Below the pieces are notes generated by a model, which worked only from the letters and a program-made list of their open reading frames with translations, made no database searches and was not told where the DNA came from. The translations under genes and the position numbers were made by a program. Shown in pieces: positions 8,369 to 15,342 of a DNA stretch of 27,027 nucleotides (position 1 is the stretch's first letter; every line of letters begins with the position of its first letter). Location: positions 1 to 27,027 of the forward strand of contig CAKVFH010000015.1 of assembly GCA_934746515.1 (NCBI GenBank). The letters run 5' to 3'. Source of the stretch: an uncultured Clostridia bacterium (lineage in GTDB: Bacteria > Bacillota > Clostridia > Christensenellales > UBA1242).

Positions 8369-10039
8369 TTATTTCAAGTTTTCGATTACATAATCAAAGC
8401 GTGCATTGATTTCATCTTCGCCCAAAAGCTTCATAATTTCATAAAGGTCTGGTGTTGTTGTTTTGCCAGTTAGCGCAATTCTTACAATGTTGCTTGCGTC
8501 CGCAACATTGCCAATGTATGCGTTAGGATTTGCTTTGTAGGTTTTCATATCAACAAATCCGCAGTTTCCAGCACTGGTTTTGAGTTTGTCAAACCAGGTT
8601 TGTTTGTCGTCTGAAAGCGAATAGATTTTTTTGTATGATTGAAGCAAGTTTTTGATGTCTGTTGGATGAAATTTTGAATCAAAGTTAAGTGAGCTTGATC
8701 TGTCAAAATATTCATTAAACATATAGCTGTAGAATGATTTAACTTCGCTATAGTGTCCGATATCTTTTCTTGGTCTGTCGTTTTCACGGTCAATTTTGAA
8801 GAAGTTTTCTACCATTTCTTGATGATTTAAAAGCACCTTTGCAAACTCTTCATCATATTCGTTTGCCCAGTCAATGAGTTCTCTTGTGAGTTCTTTTGCA
8901 GGCTTTCTTGAAATAATGTTTTTTGCAATGTCGTTGATTTTTACAAGGTCAAAAATTGGATTGCTTGAAGAAATAATCTTTTTGATTGAGAATGGAAATT
9001 CTGTCCATGCAAGGTCTGGGTTAGCTTTTCTCCAGTTTTCAAAATCACTGTTTAAAAGGTTTAGCAAATATTCATTGATTGCAATGGTTGGATAGCCTTC
9101 ACTGATTAGATATCTTGAATCAGCTTCAGGGTCAAGGCGTTTGCTTAATTTTCTTTTATTTCCAGTGGCTTCATCAAGTTTGCAAACAACAGGGTGATGC
9201 GCAAACTTTGGTGGGGTGATGCCAAGAGCTTTAAAAATTTCAAGATGTGCATTTAGCGATGGCCACCATTCTTCACCACGCACAACTGTTGTTGTGTGCA
9301 TCAAAGTGTCGTCAACAACATGCGCAAAAGCATAAGGTGGAATTCCGTTGCTTTTTACAAGCACAATATCTTTTGCATTTTCATGAATTTCTCTTTTGCC
9401 TTTAATAAGGTCTGTAAATTCAAAAGTTTTGTCTGGATCGCCTTGTGATAAGAGTTTAAGCGCCCAAGGTTTACCCATTTTAATGTTAAGTTCAATTGTT
9501 GCGAAATCGAGATTTCTGCAAGGGTCTTTGTCTTCAAGTTCGCCAGTTTCTTCAAGTTCTTTAGCTCGTTTTTCTTTAACATCTTCCTTGCCTTCAGTCA
9601 TTTGACAGAAACATGGAAAAGCTCTGCCAAGCTCAACCATTCTTTTTGCAAAAGCATGATAGATTTCCAAACGCTCTGATTGAACATAGCTGCCATAGTC
9701 ACCAACTTGTGGAACTCCTTCACCCATAAACCCTTCATCAGGCTTCAAATTGAAAGCACAAAGCGCTCTATAAGCAATGTCTGCGGCACCAGCAACTTGT
9801 CTTTTTTTATCGGTATCTTCAATTCTCAAATAAAACACGCCGTTAGTTTTATCTGCCAAAAGTTTATCAATGGTTGCGCCAAAAAGTCCGCCAGTGTGAT
9901 AAAAGCCTGTTGGGCTTGGTGCTGTTCTTGTAACTTCCGCACCAGGCGCAAGCTTTCTTGCAGGAAACTTGTCGTAATAATATTCTGGTGTGGTATGAAC
10001 ATTTTTATAAAGTAAATTTGCTAATTTTTGATAATCCAT
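8369..10039 (-). CDS. gltX: Glutamate--tRNA ligase (long form)
   Basis: Class I aminoacyl-tRNA synthetase that charges tRNA with glutamate. The protein is 556 residues, longer than the usual ~480-490. Residues 38-46 (RTAPSPTGF) lead into the ATP motif, HTGG at 48-51 in place of HIGH, with IEDTD at 73-77. The second ATP motif is KLSKR at 297-301. The C-terminal half is the helical anticodon-binding region. Start choice: the ATG at 10039 follows AGGAGAATTT, while the in-frame ATG at 10108 would run into the HD-domain gene and has no ribosome site. It lies 22 nt after the HD-domain gene, in the same transcript. A non-discriminating specificity cannot be judged, because no gatCAB is present here. 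Confidence 0.9.
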   Translation of the reverse strand: MDYQKLANLLYKNVHTTPEYYYDKFPARKLAPGAEVTRTAPSPTGFYHTGGLFGATIDKLLADKTNGVFYLRIEDTDKKRQVAGAADIAYRALCAFNLKPDEGFMGEGVPQVGDYGSYVQSERLEIYHAFAKRMVELGRAFPCFCQMTEGKEDVKEKRAKELEETGELEDKDPCRNLDFATIELNIKMGKPWALKLLSQGDPDKTFEFTDLIKGKREIHENAKDIVLVKSNGIPPYAFAHVVDDTLMHTTTVVRGEEWWPSLNAHLEIFKALGITPPKFAHHPVVCKLDEATGNKRKLSKRLDPEADSRYLISEGYPTIAINEYLLNLLNSDFENWRKANPDLAWTEFPFSIKKIISSSNPIFDLVKINDIAKNIISRKPAKELTRELIDWANEYDEEFAKVLLNHQEMVENFFKIDRENDRPRKDIGHYSEVKSFYSYMFNEYFDRSSSLNFDSKFHPTDIKNLLQSYKKIYSLSDDKQTWFDKLKTSAGNCGFVDMKTYKANPNAYIGNVADASNIVRIALTGKTTTPDLYEIMKLLGEDEINARFDYVIENLK

Positions 10040-10061
10040 AAATTCTCCTAATTTGATTGTG

Positions 10062-10655
10062 TTAGCTTGGTCTGGTTTCATCCAAATATGTTGCCATAAT
10101 GTCGGCAATATGTGTTAAAACACAGATAGGGTATTTGTAGTAAGATGCAGACATTTCATTTCCGCCGGCTTGAGTGCGTTTGTCAAAACCACCCATGTGC
10201 CAGTTGATTGCAAGCGCTTCTTCTCTGGTTAATCTCAAGTAACCATTTATCATATAAACGCTTTTTTCGCCATGGCCATAAGGCAATTGGTCGTCAACGA
10301 CATAATATGGTTTTTGCACCCATTCGCCATTTTCTTTAACATTGCGCATTTCTTGTTTGTAGAAACAACACTTGCAAACATCGTGAAACAGTGAAATGAT
10401 TGTGATTGATTCGAGATTTATATTTTCTTCACCAAATTCATCTTTGGCAAGCTTAAGTAAGCGGTTGTAAACATTCAACGAATGAAAACAAAGCCCGCCA
10501 GGTTCGGCTGAATGAAACTTTGCACTTGCTGGGGATGTGAAGAAATCAGTTGTTTCAAGCCATGACAAAAATTCATTTATCCCGTCACGCTTGATGTTTG
10601 TTTTTGCTATTTCCAAAAATTTTTGTTTGTTTAATTCTATATCCTTATTTTCCAT
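10062..10655 (-). CDS. HD-domain phosphohydrolase family protein
   Basis: A 197-residue soluble protein with an HD-type metal site: His58 (CFHSLNVYNRLL), His91-Asp92 in LFHDVCK, His128 (GHGEKS), His153 (INWHMGG) and Asp185 in LTHIADIMATY. The spacing matches the HD superfamily of metal-dependent phosphohydrolases (nucleotide or cyclic-nucleotide hydrolysis). The substrate is unknown. The gene is upstream of gltX and probably co-transcribed with it. The start codon has no Shine-Dalgarno sequence, and a -10 element lies only a few bases upstream, so its mRNA may be leaderless. No alternative ATG with a ribosome site exists near the N-terminus. Confidence 0.78.
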   Translation of the reverse strand: MENKDIELNKQKFLEIAKTNIKRDGINEFLSWLETTDFFTSPASAKFHSAEPGGLCFHSLNVYNRLLKLAKDEFGEENINLESITIISLFHDVCKCCFYKQEMRNVKENGEWVQKPYYVVDDQLPYGHGEKSVYMINGYLRLTREEALAINWHMGGFDKRTQAGGNEMSASYYKYPICVLTHIADIMATYLDETRPS

Positions 10656-10661
10656 AGCATT

Positions 10662-10690
10662 ATATTATCACAAAATTAAAATTTTGTAAA
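10662..10690 (-). promoter_or_regulatory. Promoter of the HD hydrolase-gltX transcript, with internal palindrome
   Basis: Minus strand: TTTACA (10690-10685), 17-nt spacer, TAATAT (10667-10662); TATAAT overlaps at 10664-10659. The predicted start of transcription falls on or within a base or two of the ATG at 10655. The spacer holds an 18-bp perfect palindrome, ACAAAATT-AA-AATTTTGT (10670-10687), a possible operator. Confidence 0.5.
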
Positions 10691-10838
10691 TCTCTTTAAG
10701 AAACTATGAAAATTTTTAGGCAATAGAAATTTTCTTAAAAAGTTTTATTCAAAAGCCAAAACTAGCAAATAGAAATTAAAATTTCAAGTAGAACATTTAT
10801 GAAAAACACAAAAAGTTGCTCGAAGCGGGCAAAATAAA

Positions 10839-10862
10839 AAAACGCAAATTTAATTGCGTTTT
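10839..10862 (-). terminator. Terminator after the amidase gene
   Basis: AAAACGCAA (10839-10847) pairs with TTGCGTTTT (10854-10862) around a 6-nt loop. On the minus strand it is followed by TTTATTTT. It lies 20 nt past the amidase stop. The 150 nt between it and the HD promoter hold only AT-rich sequence with weak inverted repeats. Confidence 0.75.
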
Positions 10863-10882
10863 AACGATAAAATGTATAAAAA

Positions 10883-11671
10883 CTATTTATTTTGAAAGAA
10901 ATTTACAATTCCTTTATAAATTGAGTCAATAATTTTTTCTTGATAGCTTTCAGTTAGCAAAAGTTTTTCTTCTTCAACATTTGATAAAAAACCGCACTCA
11001 ACAATAACCGATGGGGCAGAAGAACACTTGAGCATAAAATAGTCACCTGGGCTTGGAGCTTTGATGCTTTTGTCAAGATTTAGTTTAAATTGTTCTTGAA
11101 TAGACTCTGCAATTTTTTTGCTAATTTCACTTTTTTTGTCATAAAACACTTGCGCGCCACGAAGAGAGTGATTTGTATAGGAGTTTTGATGAAGTGAAAT
11201 AACCATGTTTGGTCTTGTTTTTTTGATGAGTTCGCGTCTGGCTTCCATGTCTTTGCGTTTCCATTTTTTGCCCGCGCCTTCAACCATAGCATTGTTGTCT
11301 TCTCTGGTCATCACAACATTTATGCCAGCTTTTTCGAGCTTTGTTTTTAATAGTTTTGATAGTTTTAAATTGAGTTCATCTTCATGCACTTTTGTTTTGT
11401 AGCCAATTGATCCTGGGTCTGTTCCGCCATGACCTGCATCAATGACAACGGTGTAGTTTCGACTCGGAACGGTGTCGGAATTTGTTTGTGTGGTTTGTTC
11501 ATCAAGCCAAGATGACGGAATGTCTTCACGAAAGAAATGTTCAATGTTGTCGTTGTTGTTGCCATCAACTGCGACGGCGGGTTGTATACTTTTAAAATTA
11601 AAAAACGCAAAAATGCCAAATAAATACCCCAAAAATACTGCAAAAATTAAAAAATTCAATCTATTTTTCAT
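10883..11671 (-). CDS. N-acetylmuramoyl-L-alanine amidase (Amidase_3, CwlD-like)
   Basis: Zinc amidase that cleaves the bond between MurNAc and L-alanine in peptidoglycan. The 262-residue protein has an N-terminal membrane anchor (residues ~6-27) and then a linker. The Amidase_3 catalytic domain (~75-260) shows VVIDAGHGGTDPGSIG (zinc His), HEDELNLKLSKLLK (zinc Glu), SLHQNSYTNHSLRGAQVFY (third zinc ligand) and VIVECGFLSN (catalytic Glu). The single-helix anchor and size resemble CwlD, which makes muramic delta-lactam in the spore cortex. A SigH-like gene lies nearby, but sporulation cannot be claimed from this window. It is divergent from mrnC and has its own terminator. The Shine-Dalgarno sequence before the ATG is weak. 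Confidence 0.88.
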   Translation of the reverse strand: MKNRLNFLIFAVFLGYLFGIFAFFNFKSIQPAVAVDGNNNDNIEHFFREDIPSSWLDEQTTQTNSDTVPSRNYTVVIDAGHGGTDPGSIGYKTKVHEDELNLKLSKLLKTKLEKAGINVVMTREDNNAMVEGAGKKWKRKDMEARRELIKKTRPNMVISLHQNSYTNHSLRGAQVFYDKKSEISKKIAESIQEQFKLNLDKSIKAPSPGDYFMLKCSSAPSVIVECGFLSNVEEEKLLLTESYQEKIIDSIYKGIVNFFQNK

Positions 11672-11760
11672 AATCTTATTGTGTGGAGCGGGTCGATTTT
11701 TTATTCATATAATTTTTATTTATAATTTTAACCAACAAAATACCTAATATGATAAATATG

Positions 11761-11789
11761 TTGTGGAAATAAAGAAAAAATGCTATAAT
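11761..11789 (+). promoter_or_regulatory. Promoter of mrnC, overlapping the gene start
   Basis: TTGTGG (11761-11766) and TATAAT (11784-11789) are separated by 17 nt. The -10 box overlaps an in-frame ATG at 11788, so translation cannot start there if this promoter is used. The next ATG, at 11800, lies about 4 nt after the expected transcription start. Confidence 0.55.
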
Positions 11790-11799
11790 GAAATTGCTT

Positions 11800-12192
11800 A
11801 TGGAAAAAGAAAAAATTAAACAAATGCAACCTTTGGTTTTGGCTATGATTGGTGATAGCGTGCAGACATTGTTTGTTCGAAAACACATTGCATTAACTTA
11901 TGGTGTTAAGGTGAACAAAATGAACAAAATGGTGTCGTCGGTGGTCTCTGCTGGCTCGCAGTTTTTGTCTTTTAAAAAAATTGAAAGTGAACTCACCGAA
12001 GATGAAATGGATATTGCGAGAAGAGCCAGAAACACACACATCCACACCAAAGCAAAAAACTTCAGCTTTAATGAATATATTTATGCAACGGCACTTGAAG
12101 CGGTGTTTGGATATTTATATCTTGCTGGCGAAAACGAAAGGCTTGAGCATTTTTTAGGCGAAACATTGACAGAATTAAAGGTTGATATTTAG
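11800..12192 (+). CDS. mrnC: Mini-ribonuclease III
   Basis: RNase III catalytic domain without a dsRNA-binding domain; in Bacillus subtilis it matures 23S rRNA ends. The protein is 130 residues from this start. Visible features are LAMIGDSVQTLFVR (catalytic helix with the essential Asp), ARRARN, and ATALEAVFGYLYLAG (second metal-site Glu in the EAVFGYLYL helix). I prefer ATG 11800 over ATG 11788 because the latter overlaps the -10 box, and because family members begin only a few residues before the LAxIGD motif. No ribosome site precedes it. The next gene, rlmB, starts 9 nt downstream; mrnC-rlmB-sigH order is also found in B. subtilis, which supports all three calls. Confidence 0.88.
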   Translation: MEKEKIKQMQPLVLAMIGDSVQTLFVRKHIALTYGVKVNKMNKMVSSVVSAGSQFLSFKKIESELTEDEMDIARRARNTHIHTKAKNFSFNEYIYATALEAVFGYLYLAGENERLEHFLGETLTELKVDI

Positions 12193-12200
12193 GAGATATT

Positions 12201-12923
12201 ATGAAAATTGAAGGTAAAAATCCGGTTAGAGAACTTCTCAAAACCGATGAAACTATTGAAAAATTGATGATTGTTGACGGAACAACAGATCCTGAACTTC
12301 GCGAATTTCAAAAAAGAGCACGCGAAAAAGGCATCAAAGTTGAGTTTGCTGACAGACGCGCTTTGGATAAATTAAGCGAGACTGGTCATCATCAAGGGGT
12401 TATCGCATTCCACACCGATTTTAAGTATGCAGATTTAAATGACACTATCAAAAAGGCAAGAAATGAAGGCAAAGATATTTTGTTTGTGATTTTGGACGAA
12501 GTTCTTGACCCACACAATCTTGGTTCTGTAATCAGGGTTGCAGAGTGTGCAGGTGCCACAGGTGTTATTATTCCAAACAGAAGAAGTGCAACCGTAAATG
12601 AAACAGTTGTTAGAACTTCTGCGGGAGCCACAGCTTATGTTCCTGTTATTAAGGTCAACAACCTTAATCAAGCAATTGAGAAACTAAAGCAAGAAAATGT
12701 TTGGGTTTATGCTTGCGATATGGACGGCGAACAAATGTATAAAACCAATCTTAAGGGCGACATTGCGTTGGTTGTTGGTGGCGAAGGAACTGGTGTTCGC
12801 GAACTCACAAAAAAACTTTGCGACGGGGTTGTTTCGATTCCAATGTTCGGAAAAGTAAACTCACTCAATGCTAGTGTGAGCGCCGGCATCGTGCTTTACG
12901 AAGCCGTTAGACAAAGAATTTAA
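12201..12923 (+). CDS. rlmB: 23S rRNA (guanosine-2'-O-)-methyltransferase, SpoU/TrmH family
   Basis: SAM-dependent SPOUT methyltransferase that modifies the ribose of a 23S rRNA guanosine. It is 240 residues, as usual. The N-terminal substrate-binding part starts with IEGKNPVRELL. The three SPOUT motifs are DPHNLGSVIRVAECAGA, VVGGEGTGVRELT and SIPMFGKVNSLNASVSAGI, which form the trefoil knot and SAM site. The ATG at 12201 follows AGGAGATATT. It is co-transcribed with mrnC, and rRNA maturation and modification are linked in this pair. RlmB versus a related TrmH-type enzyme is decided mainly by the mrnC and sigma-factor neighbours. Confidence 0.92.
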   Translation: MKIEGKNPVRELLKTDETIEKLMIVDGTTDPELREFQKRAREKGIKVEFADRRALDKLSETGHHQGVIAFHTDFKYADLNDTIKKARNEGKDILFVILDEVLDPHNLGSVIRVAECAGATGVIIPNRRSATVNETVVRTSAGATAYVPVIKVNNLNQAIEKLKQENVWVYACDMDGEQMYKTNLKGDIALVVGGEGTGVRELTKKLCDGVVSIPMFGKVNSLNASVSAGIVLYEAVRQRI

Positions 12924-12952
12924 CAACGGTTTGATTGCTAGTCACTACATTG

Positions 12953-13009
12953 TTTCATGATTTTGAGAAGACTTAAAATTAAAGACAAATGCGAAATCAT
13001 GAAAGTCTT
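12953..13009. repeat. Nested inverted repeats in the leader of the sigma-factor gene
   Basis: TTTCATGATTT (12953-12963) is perfectly complementary to AAATCATGAAA (12994-13004), with a 30-nt gap. A second pair, AAGACTT (12968-12974) and AAGTCTT (13003-13009), uses the same 3' side. The two pairings overlap at 13003-13004 and so compete in part. No T-run follows, so it is not an ordinary terminator. It sits 45-100 nt before the sigma-factor start codon. Confidence 0.5.
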
Positions 13010-13053
13010 AAATTAAATTTTATCGAAAGAAATAAACTAAAAAAAGGAAAACT

Positions 13054-13608
13054 ATGAATAATATTGATACCGGCGATGTTGTTAAGATTGTGCAAAACTA
13101 CAGCGGATACATTAAAAATCTCTGCCGTAAGTTTTATATTGTTGGCGGAACAACAGAAGATCTTTATCAAGAAGGTATAATTGGTCTTTTGGAAGCCTGT
13201 CAAAATTATAATGGCGAAAACTTGTTTGATTCTGGTTTTGACGGATTTGCAAAAATTTGCATCAAACGACAGATATTGGATGCTATCAGAAAAACCCAAA
13301 GCAAGAAAAGTAAGGCTCTAAACGAGTCGGTTTCACTTGTTGGTATGAGCGAAAACGGCGAAGAACTTTCAAAACTTGATGTTATTGCAGACCGCACAAC
13401 AATTTCTGATCCGCTTGAAATGTTTATTGATAAAGAAAAATTTGACGAGAAAATGGCTAGATGCAACCAACAATTAAGCGTGTTTGAAAAGCAGGTTTTA
13501 AATCATTATCTTTCTGGTGAAAAACAGGCAGAGATTGCAAAATCATTAAACAAAAGTGTCAAGTCGATTGACAACACACTTCAAAGAATAAAGAGCAAAC
13601 TTAAATAA
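13054..13608 (+). CDS. RNA polymerase sigma factor, SigH-like (sigma-70 family)
   Basis: A 184-residue alternative sigma factor. Region 2 is visible as DLYQEGIIGLLEACQNYNG (core binding) with FAKICIKRQILDAIRKTQ (-10 recognition). Region 4 is LSVFEKQVLNHYLSGEKQAEIAKSLNKSVKSIDNTLQRIKSKL, written here only as its helix-turn-helix around AEIAKSLNKS. Region 3 is absent, as in SigH. The family members in Clostridia and Bacilli are ~210 residues, so this one is slightly short. The gene follows mrnC-rlmB, matching the sigH locus, but without the NYN-domain gene that separates them in B. subtilis. The start follows AAAAGGAAAA. dnaX begins 10 nt after its stop, so it may be co-transcribed with the replication/recombination genes. 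Confidence 0.8.
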   Translation: MNNIDTGDVVKIVQNYSGYIKNLCRKFYIVGGTTEDLYQEGIIGLLEACQNYNGENLFDSGFDGFAKICIKRQILDAIRKTQSKKSKALNESVSLVGMSENGEELSKLDVIADRTTISDPLEMFIDKEKFDEKMARCNQQLSVFEKQVLNHYLSGEKQAEIAKSLNKSVKSIDNTLQRIKSKLK

Positions 13609-13618
13609 GGAGAAAATT

Positions 13619-14758
13619 ATGTATTTAGCGCTTTACAGAAAATATCGTCCACAGACTTTTGATGAAGTTGTTGGGCAAGACCACATTGTTAAAACTCTTG
13701 TCAATCAAATCAAATACGACAAGATTTCACACGCATATTTGTTCACTGGCAGTCGTGGAACCGGAAAAACCAGTATTGCTAAAATTTTTGCAAGAGCAAT
13801 CAATTGCACAAATCTGAAAAATGGCTCGCCATGCGGTGAATGTGAAGTTTGCAAATCGCTTGAAGGCACAAATATTGATGTTTTGGAAATCGATGCAGCT
13901 TCAAACAATGGCGTTGATGAAATCAGAGATTTGCGTGAAAAAGTCAAGTATCCGCCAGTCGTTGGAAGATATAAAGTTTACATTATTGACGAAGTCCACA
14001 TGCTTTCAATCAGTGCGTTTAATGCTCTTTTGAAAACACTTGAAGAGCCACCAGCTCAAACAGTTTTCATTTTGGCAACAACAGAAGTTCACAAACTTCC
14101 AGCAACAATTTTGTCAAGATGTTTGCGTTTCGACTTTAAACTTGTTTCACTTGAAGATTTAACCAATCATTTGAAGAATATATTGACAAAAGAAGGCGTA
14201 AAATTTGAAGACAGTGCAGTGAATGTTATTGCACGAGCAGGAGAAGGCAGTGTGCGTGACACGCTTTCAATTGCCGATCGCTGTGTTTCGTTTGCGGGTG
14301 ACAACCTAACATATCAAAAAGTTATTGATGTTTTGGGAATCTCTGAAAGAGAAACGCTCATCAGCATGACAAATGCAATTTTGTCGCGTGATGTTGGTTC
14401 AGCTTTAACACAGCTCGACAGCGTCTTGTCTAGTGGAAAAAGCCCTTTGGTTTTTTCAAATGATTTAATTTCTTATTTTAGAGATTTGCTTTTGATTTAT
14501 TCACTTAAAGACAAAGCAAGAGAAATTGTTGTTGTTAAAGATGATATATATCAAAAAATGCAGGAGCAAGCCAAGGCTGAAAACTATGTTGAAATTTTGA
14601 AATCAATTGAAGTTTTGAGTGGGGTTGAGCAAGAGCTGCGTTACAGTGCGCAACCAAGAATTGTTCTTGAAACCGCAGTGATTAAAATTATAAATGAAAG
14701 CTCACTTGAGCGCAGAATTGAAAAACTTGAGCAGGAAATAAAAAACTTTCCCAGCTAA
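13619..14758 (+). CDS. dnaX: DNA polymerase III gamma/tau subunit, domains I-III (short form)
   Basis: Clamp-loader ATPase. The zero-frame product is 379 residues. It contains Walker A GSRGTGKTS (44-52), the zinc cysteines Cys63, Cys72, Cys75 and Cys78, Walker B IIDEVHMLS (122-130), the sensor-1 region FILATTEVHKLPATILSRC with the SRC arginine-finger motif, and the helical domain III. It stops right after domain III (IEKLEQEIKNFPS), where bacterial gamma proteins end. The C-terminal part of tau continues in the +1 frame immediately downstream. A +1 shift at 14742-14755 would yield a 556-residue tau, the usual length. The ATG at 13619 follows AAGGAGAAAATT. Followed by ybaB and recR, the standard arrangement. 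Confidence 0.93.
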   Translation: MYLALYRKYRPQTFDEVVGQDHIVKTLVNQIKYDKISHAYLFTGSRGTGKTSIAKIFARAINCTNLKNGSPCGECEVCKSLEGTNIDVLEIDAASNNGVDEIRDLREKVKYPPVVGRYKVYIIDEVHMLSISAFNALLKTLEEPPAQTVFILATTEVHKLPATILSRCLRFDFKLVSLEDLTNHLKNILTKEGVKFEDSAVNVIARAGEGSVRDTLSIADRCVSFAGDNLTYQKVIDVLGISERETLISMTNAILSRDVGSALTQLDSVLSSGKSPLVFSNDLISYFRDLLLIYSLKDKAREIVVVKDDIYQKMQEQAKAENYVEILKSIEVLSGVEQELRYSAQPRIVLETAVIKIINESSLERRIEKLEQEIKNFPS

Positions 14759-14763
14759 AAGCT
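14738..14763 (+). other. Candidate +1 frameshift site (or transcript-slippage site) in dnaX
   Basis: Zero-frame codons are ATA AAA AAC TTT CCC AGC TAA (14738-14758). The +1 frame has a stop at 14739-14741 and is open afterwards to 15290, so a shift must occur between 14742 and 14755. Two slip sites lie in that window: the run A6 (14740-14745), and CCC-A, where a tRNA-Pro on CCC could re-pair with CCA one base downstream. AGGA at 14733-14736 is a Shine-Dalgarno-like element upstream, the zero-frame stop TAA is two codons after CCC, and AGCT-AAA-AGCT (14753-14763) can make a small hairpin. An assembly or sequencing indel in A6 is the alternative. Confidence 0.5.
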
Positions 14764-14795
14764 CAAATCTGAAAAGTTCTGAAAGCTTAAAACAG

Positions 14796-15290
14796 ATGGC
14801 GGAAAATTTGCAAAACGAAGCAAAAGAAACCGAAAAAGACAAAAAACAGACAGTGAAGAACTCGTTTTTGTCGGAGATAGAAAAAATCAAAGCGGAACAA
14901 ACATCGCTGGGCGCTAACGAACCAATTGCAAATGATTTATCAAAAACAACTGGTGTTACACAAGAAATCAGGTTTGATGAAAGTCAAAATAAAGATAGCG
15001 GCGAAAATGTTTTGGGTGATTTGCTGGGGTTTTTAAGAACCAACCGCTTGATGTCAACGCTGATGATTTGCAGGCAAATTGAGAGAATAGATATTCAAAA
15101 CGGGGTTGCAAATTTGTTTTCTGAAACGGCTGACTTAAGCGAGCTTGTGCAAAACGATAAGCATAAATCAGAACTGGACAAATTTTTTAAGAGTAAGGGT
15201 TTGAGCTTTAAACTCTTGGAAAAAAAGAAAGATAAAAATCCAATCGACGAATTGCGCGAGTTTTTTGGCGACAAGTTGATTGTTCAATAA
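14796..15290 (+). CDS. dnaX: C-terminal (tau-specific) part of DnaX in the +1 frame
   Basis: The frame is open from 14742; the first ATG is at 14796. This ATG has no convincing ribosome site (only a weak GAAAG upstream), so independent translation is unlikely. The first ~70 residues are Lys/Glu-rich linker. The last ~90 form the compact C-terminal domain of tau: VLGDLLGFLRTNRLMSTLMI, then alternating strands (VANLFSET), a helix ending DKFFKSKGLSFKLL, and the closing ELREFFGDKLIVQ, which resembles the FGDKI-type ending of Bacillota DnaX. That domain binds the polymerase alpha subunit or helicase in tau. It should be read as the second half of dnaX joined by frameshift, or as evidence of a 1-nt error upstream, rather than as a separate gene. 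Confidence 0.7.
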   Translation: MAENLQNEAKETEKDKKQTVKNSFLSEIEKIKAEQTSLGANEPIANDLSKTTGVTQEIRFDESQNKDSGENVLGDLLGFLRTNRLMSTLMICRQIERIDIQNGVANLFSETADLSELVQNDKHKSELDKFFKSKGLSFKLLEKKKDKNPIDELREFFGDKLIVQ

Positions 15291-15294
15291 ATTG

Positions 15295-15323
15295 TTTTGA
15301 AAATTACAAAAAATTATTATAAT
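15295..15323 (+). promoter_or_regulatory. Possible internal promoter for ybaB-recR
   Basis: TTTTGA (15295-15300), 17-nt spacer, TATAAT (15318-15323). The -35 is weak and the -10 perfect. It would give ybaB and recR a transcript independent of dnaX with a leader of about 13 nt containing AAGGAG. Confidence 0.4.
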
Positions 15324-15342
15324 AAATTCAAGGAGATAAATT

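Noticed and set aside
10040..10108. Upstream in-frame start for gltX at 10108
   Set aside because: It would overlap the HD-domain gene and lacks a ribosome site; ATG 10039 has AGGAGAATTT.
10691..10838. Approximate repeat GCAATAGAAATT / GCAAATAGAAATT in the gap before the amidase terminator
   Set aside because: The match is short and in very AT-rich sequence, so chance is sufficient.
14740..14746. A AAA AAC heptamer in dnaX, a textbook -1 slippery site in the correct frame
   Set aside because: A -1 shift here reaches a TGA at 14770-14772 after eight codons and never enters the tau frame. Only a +1 (or -2) shift joins the two halves. It could still make a slightly extended gamma.
14796..14798. 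Independent translation of the DnaX C-terminal part from ATG 14796
   Set aside because: There is no convincing ribosome site, and the frame is open upstream to within the overlap with the first half, as expected of a shift product.
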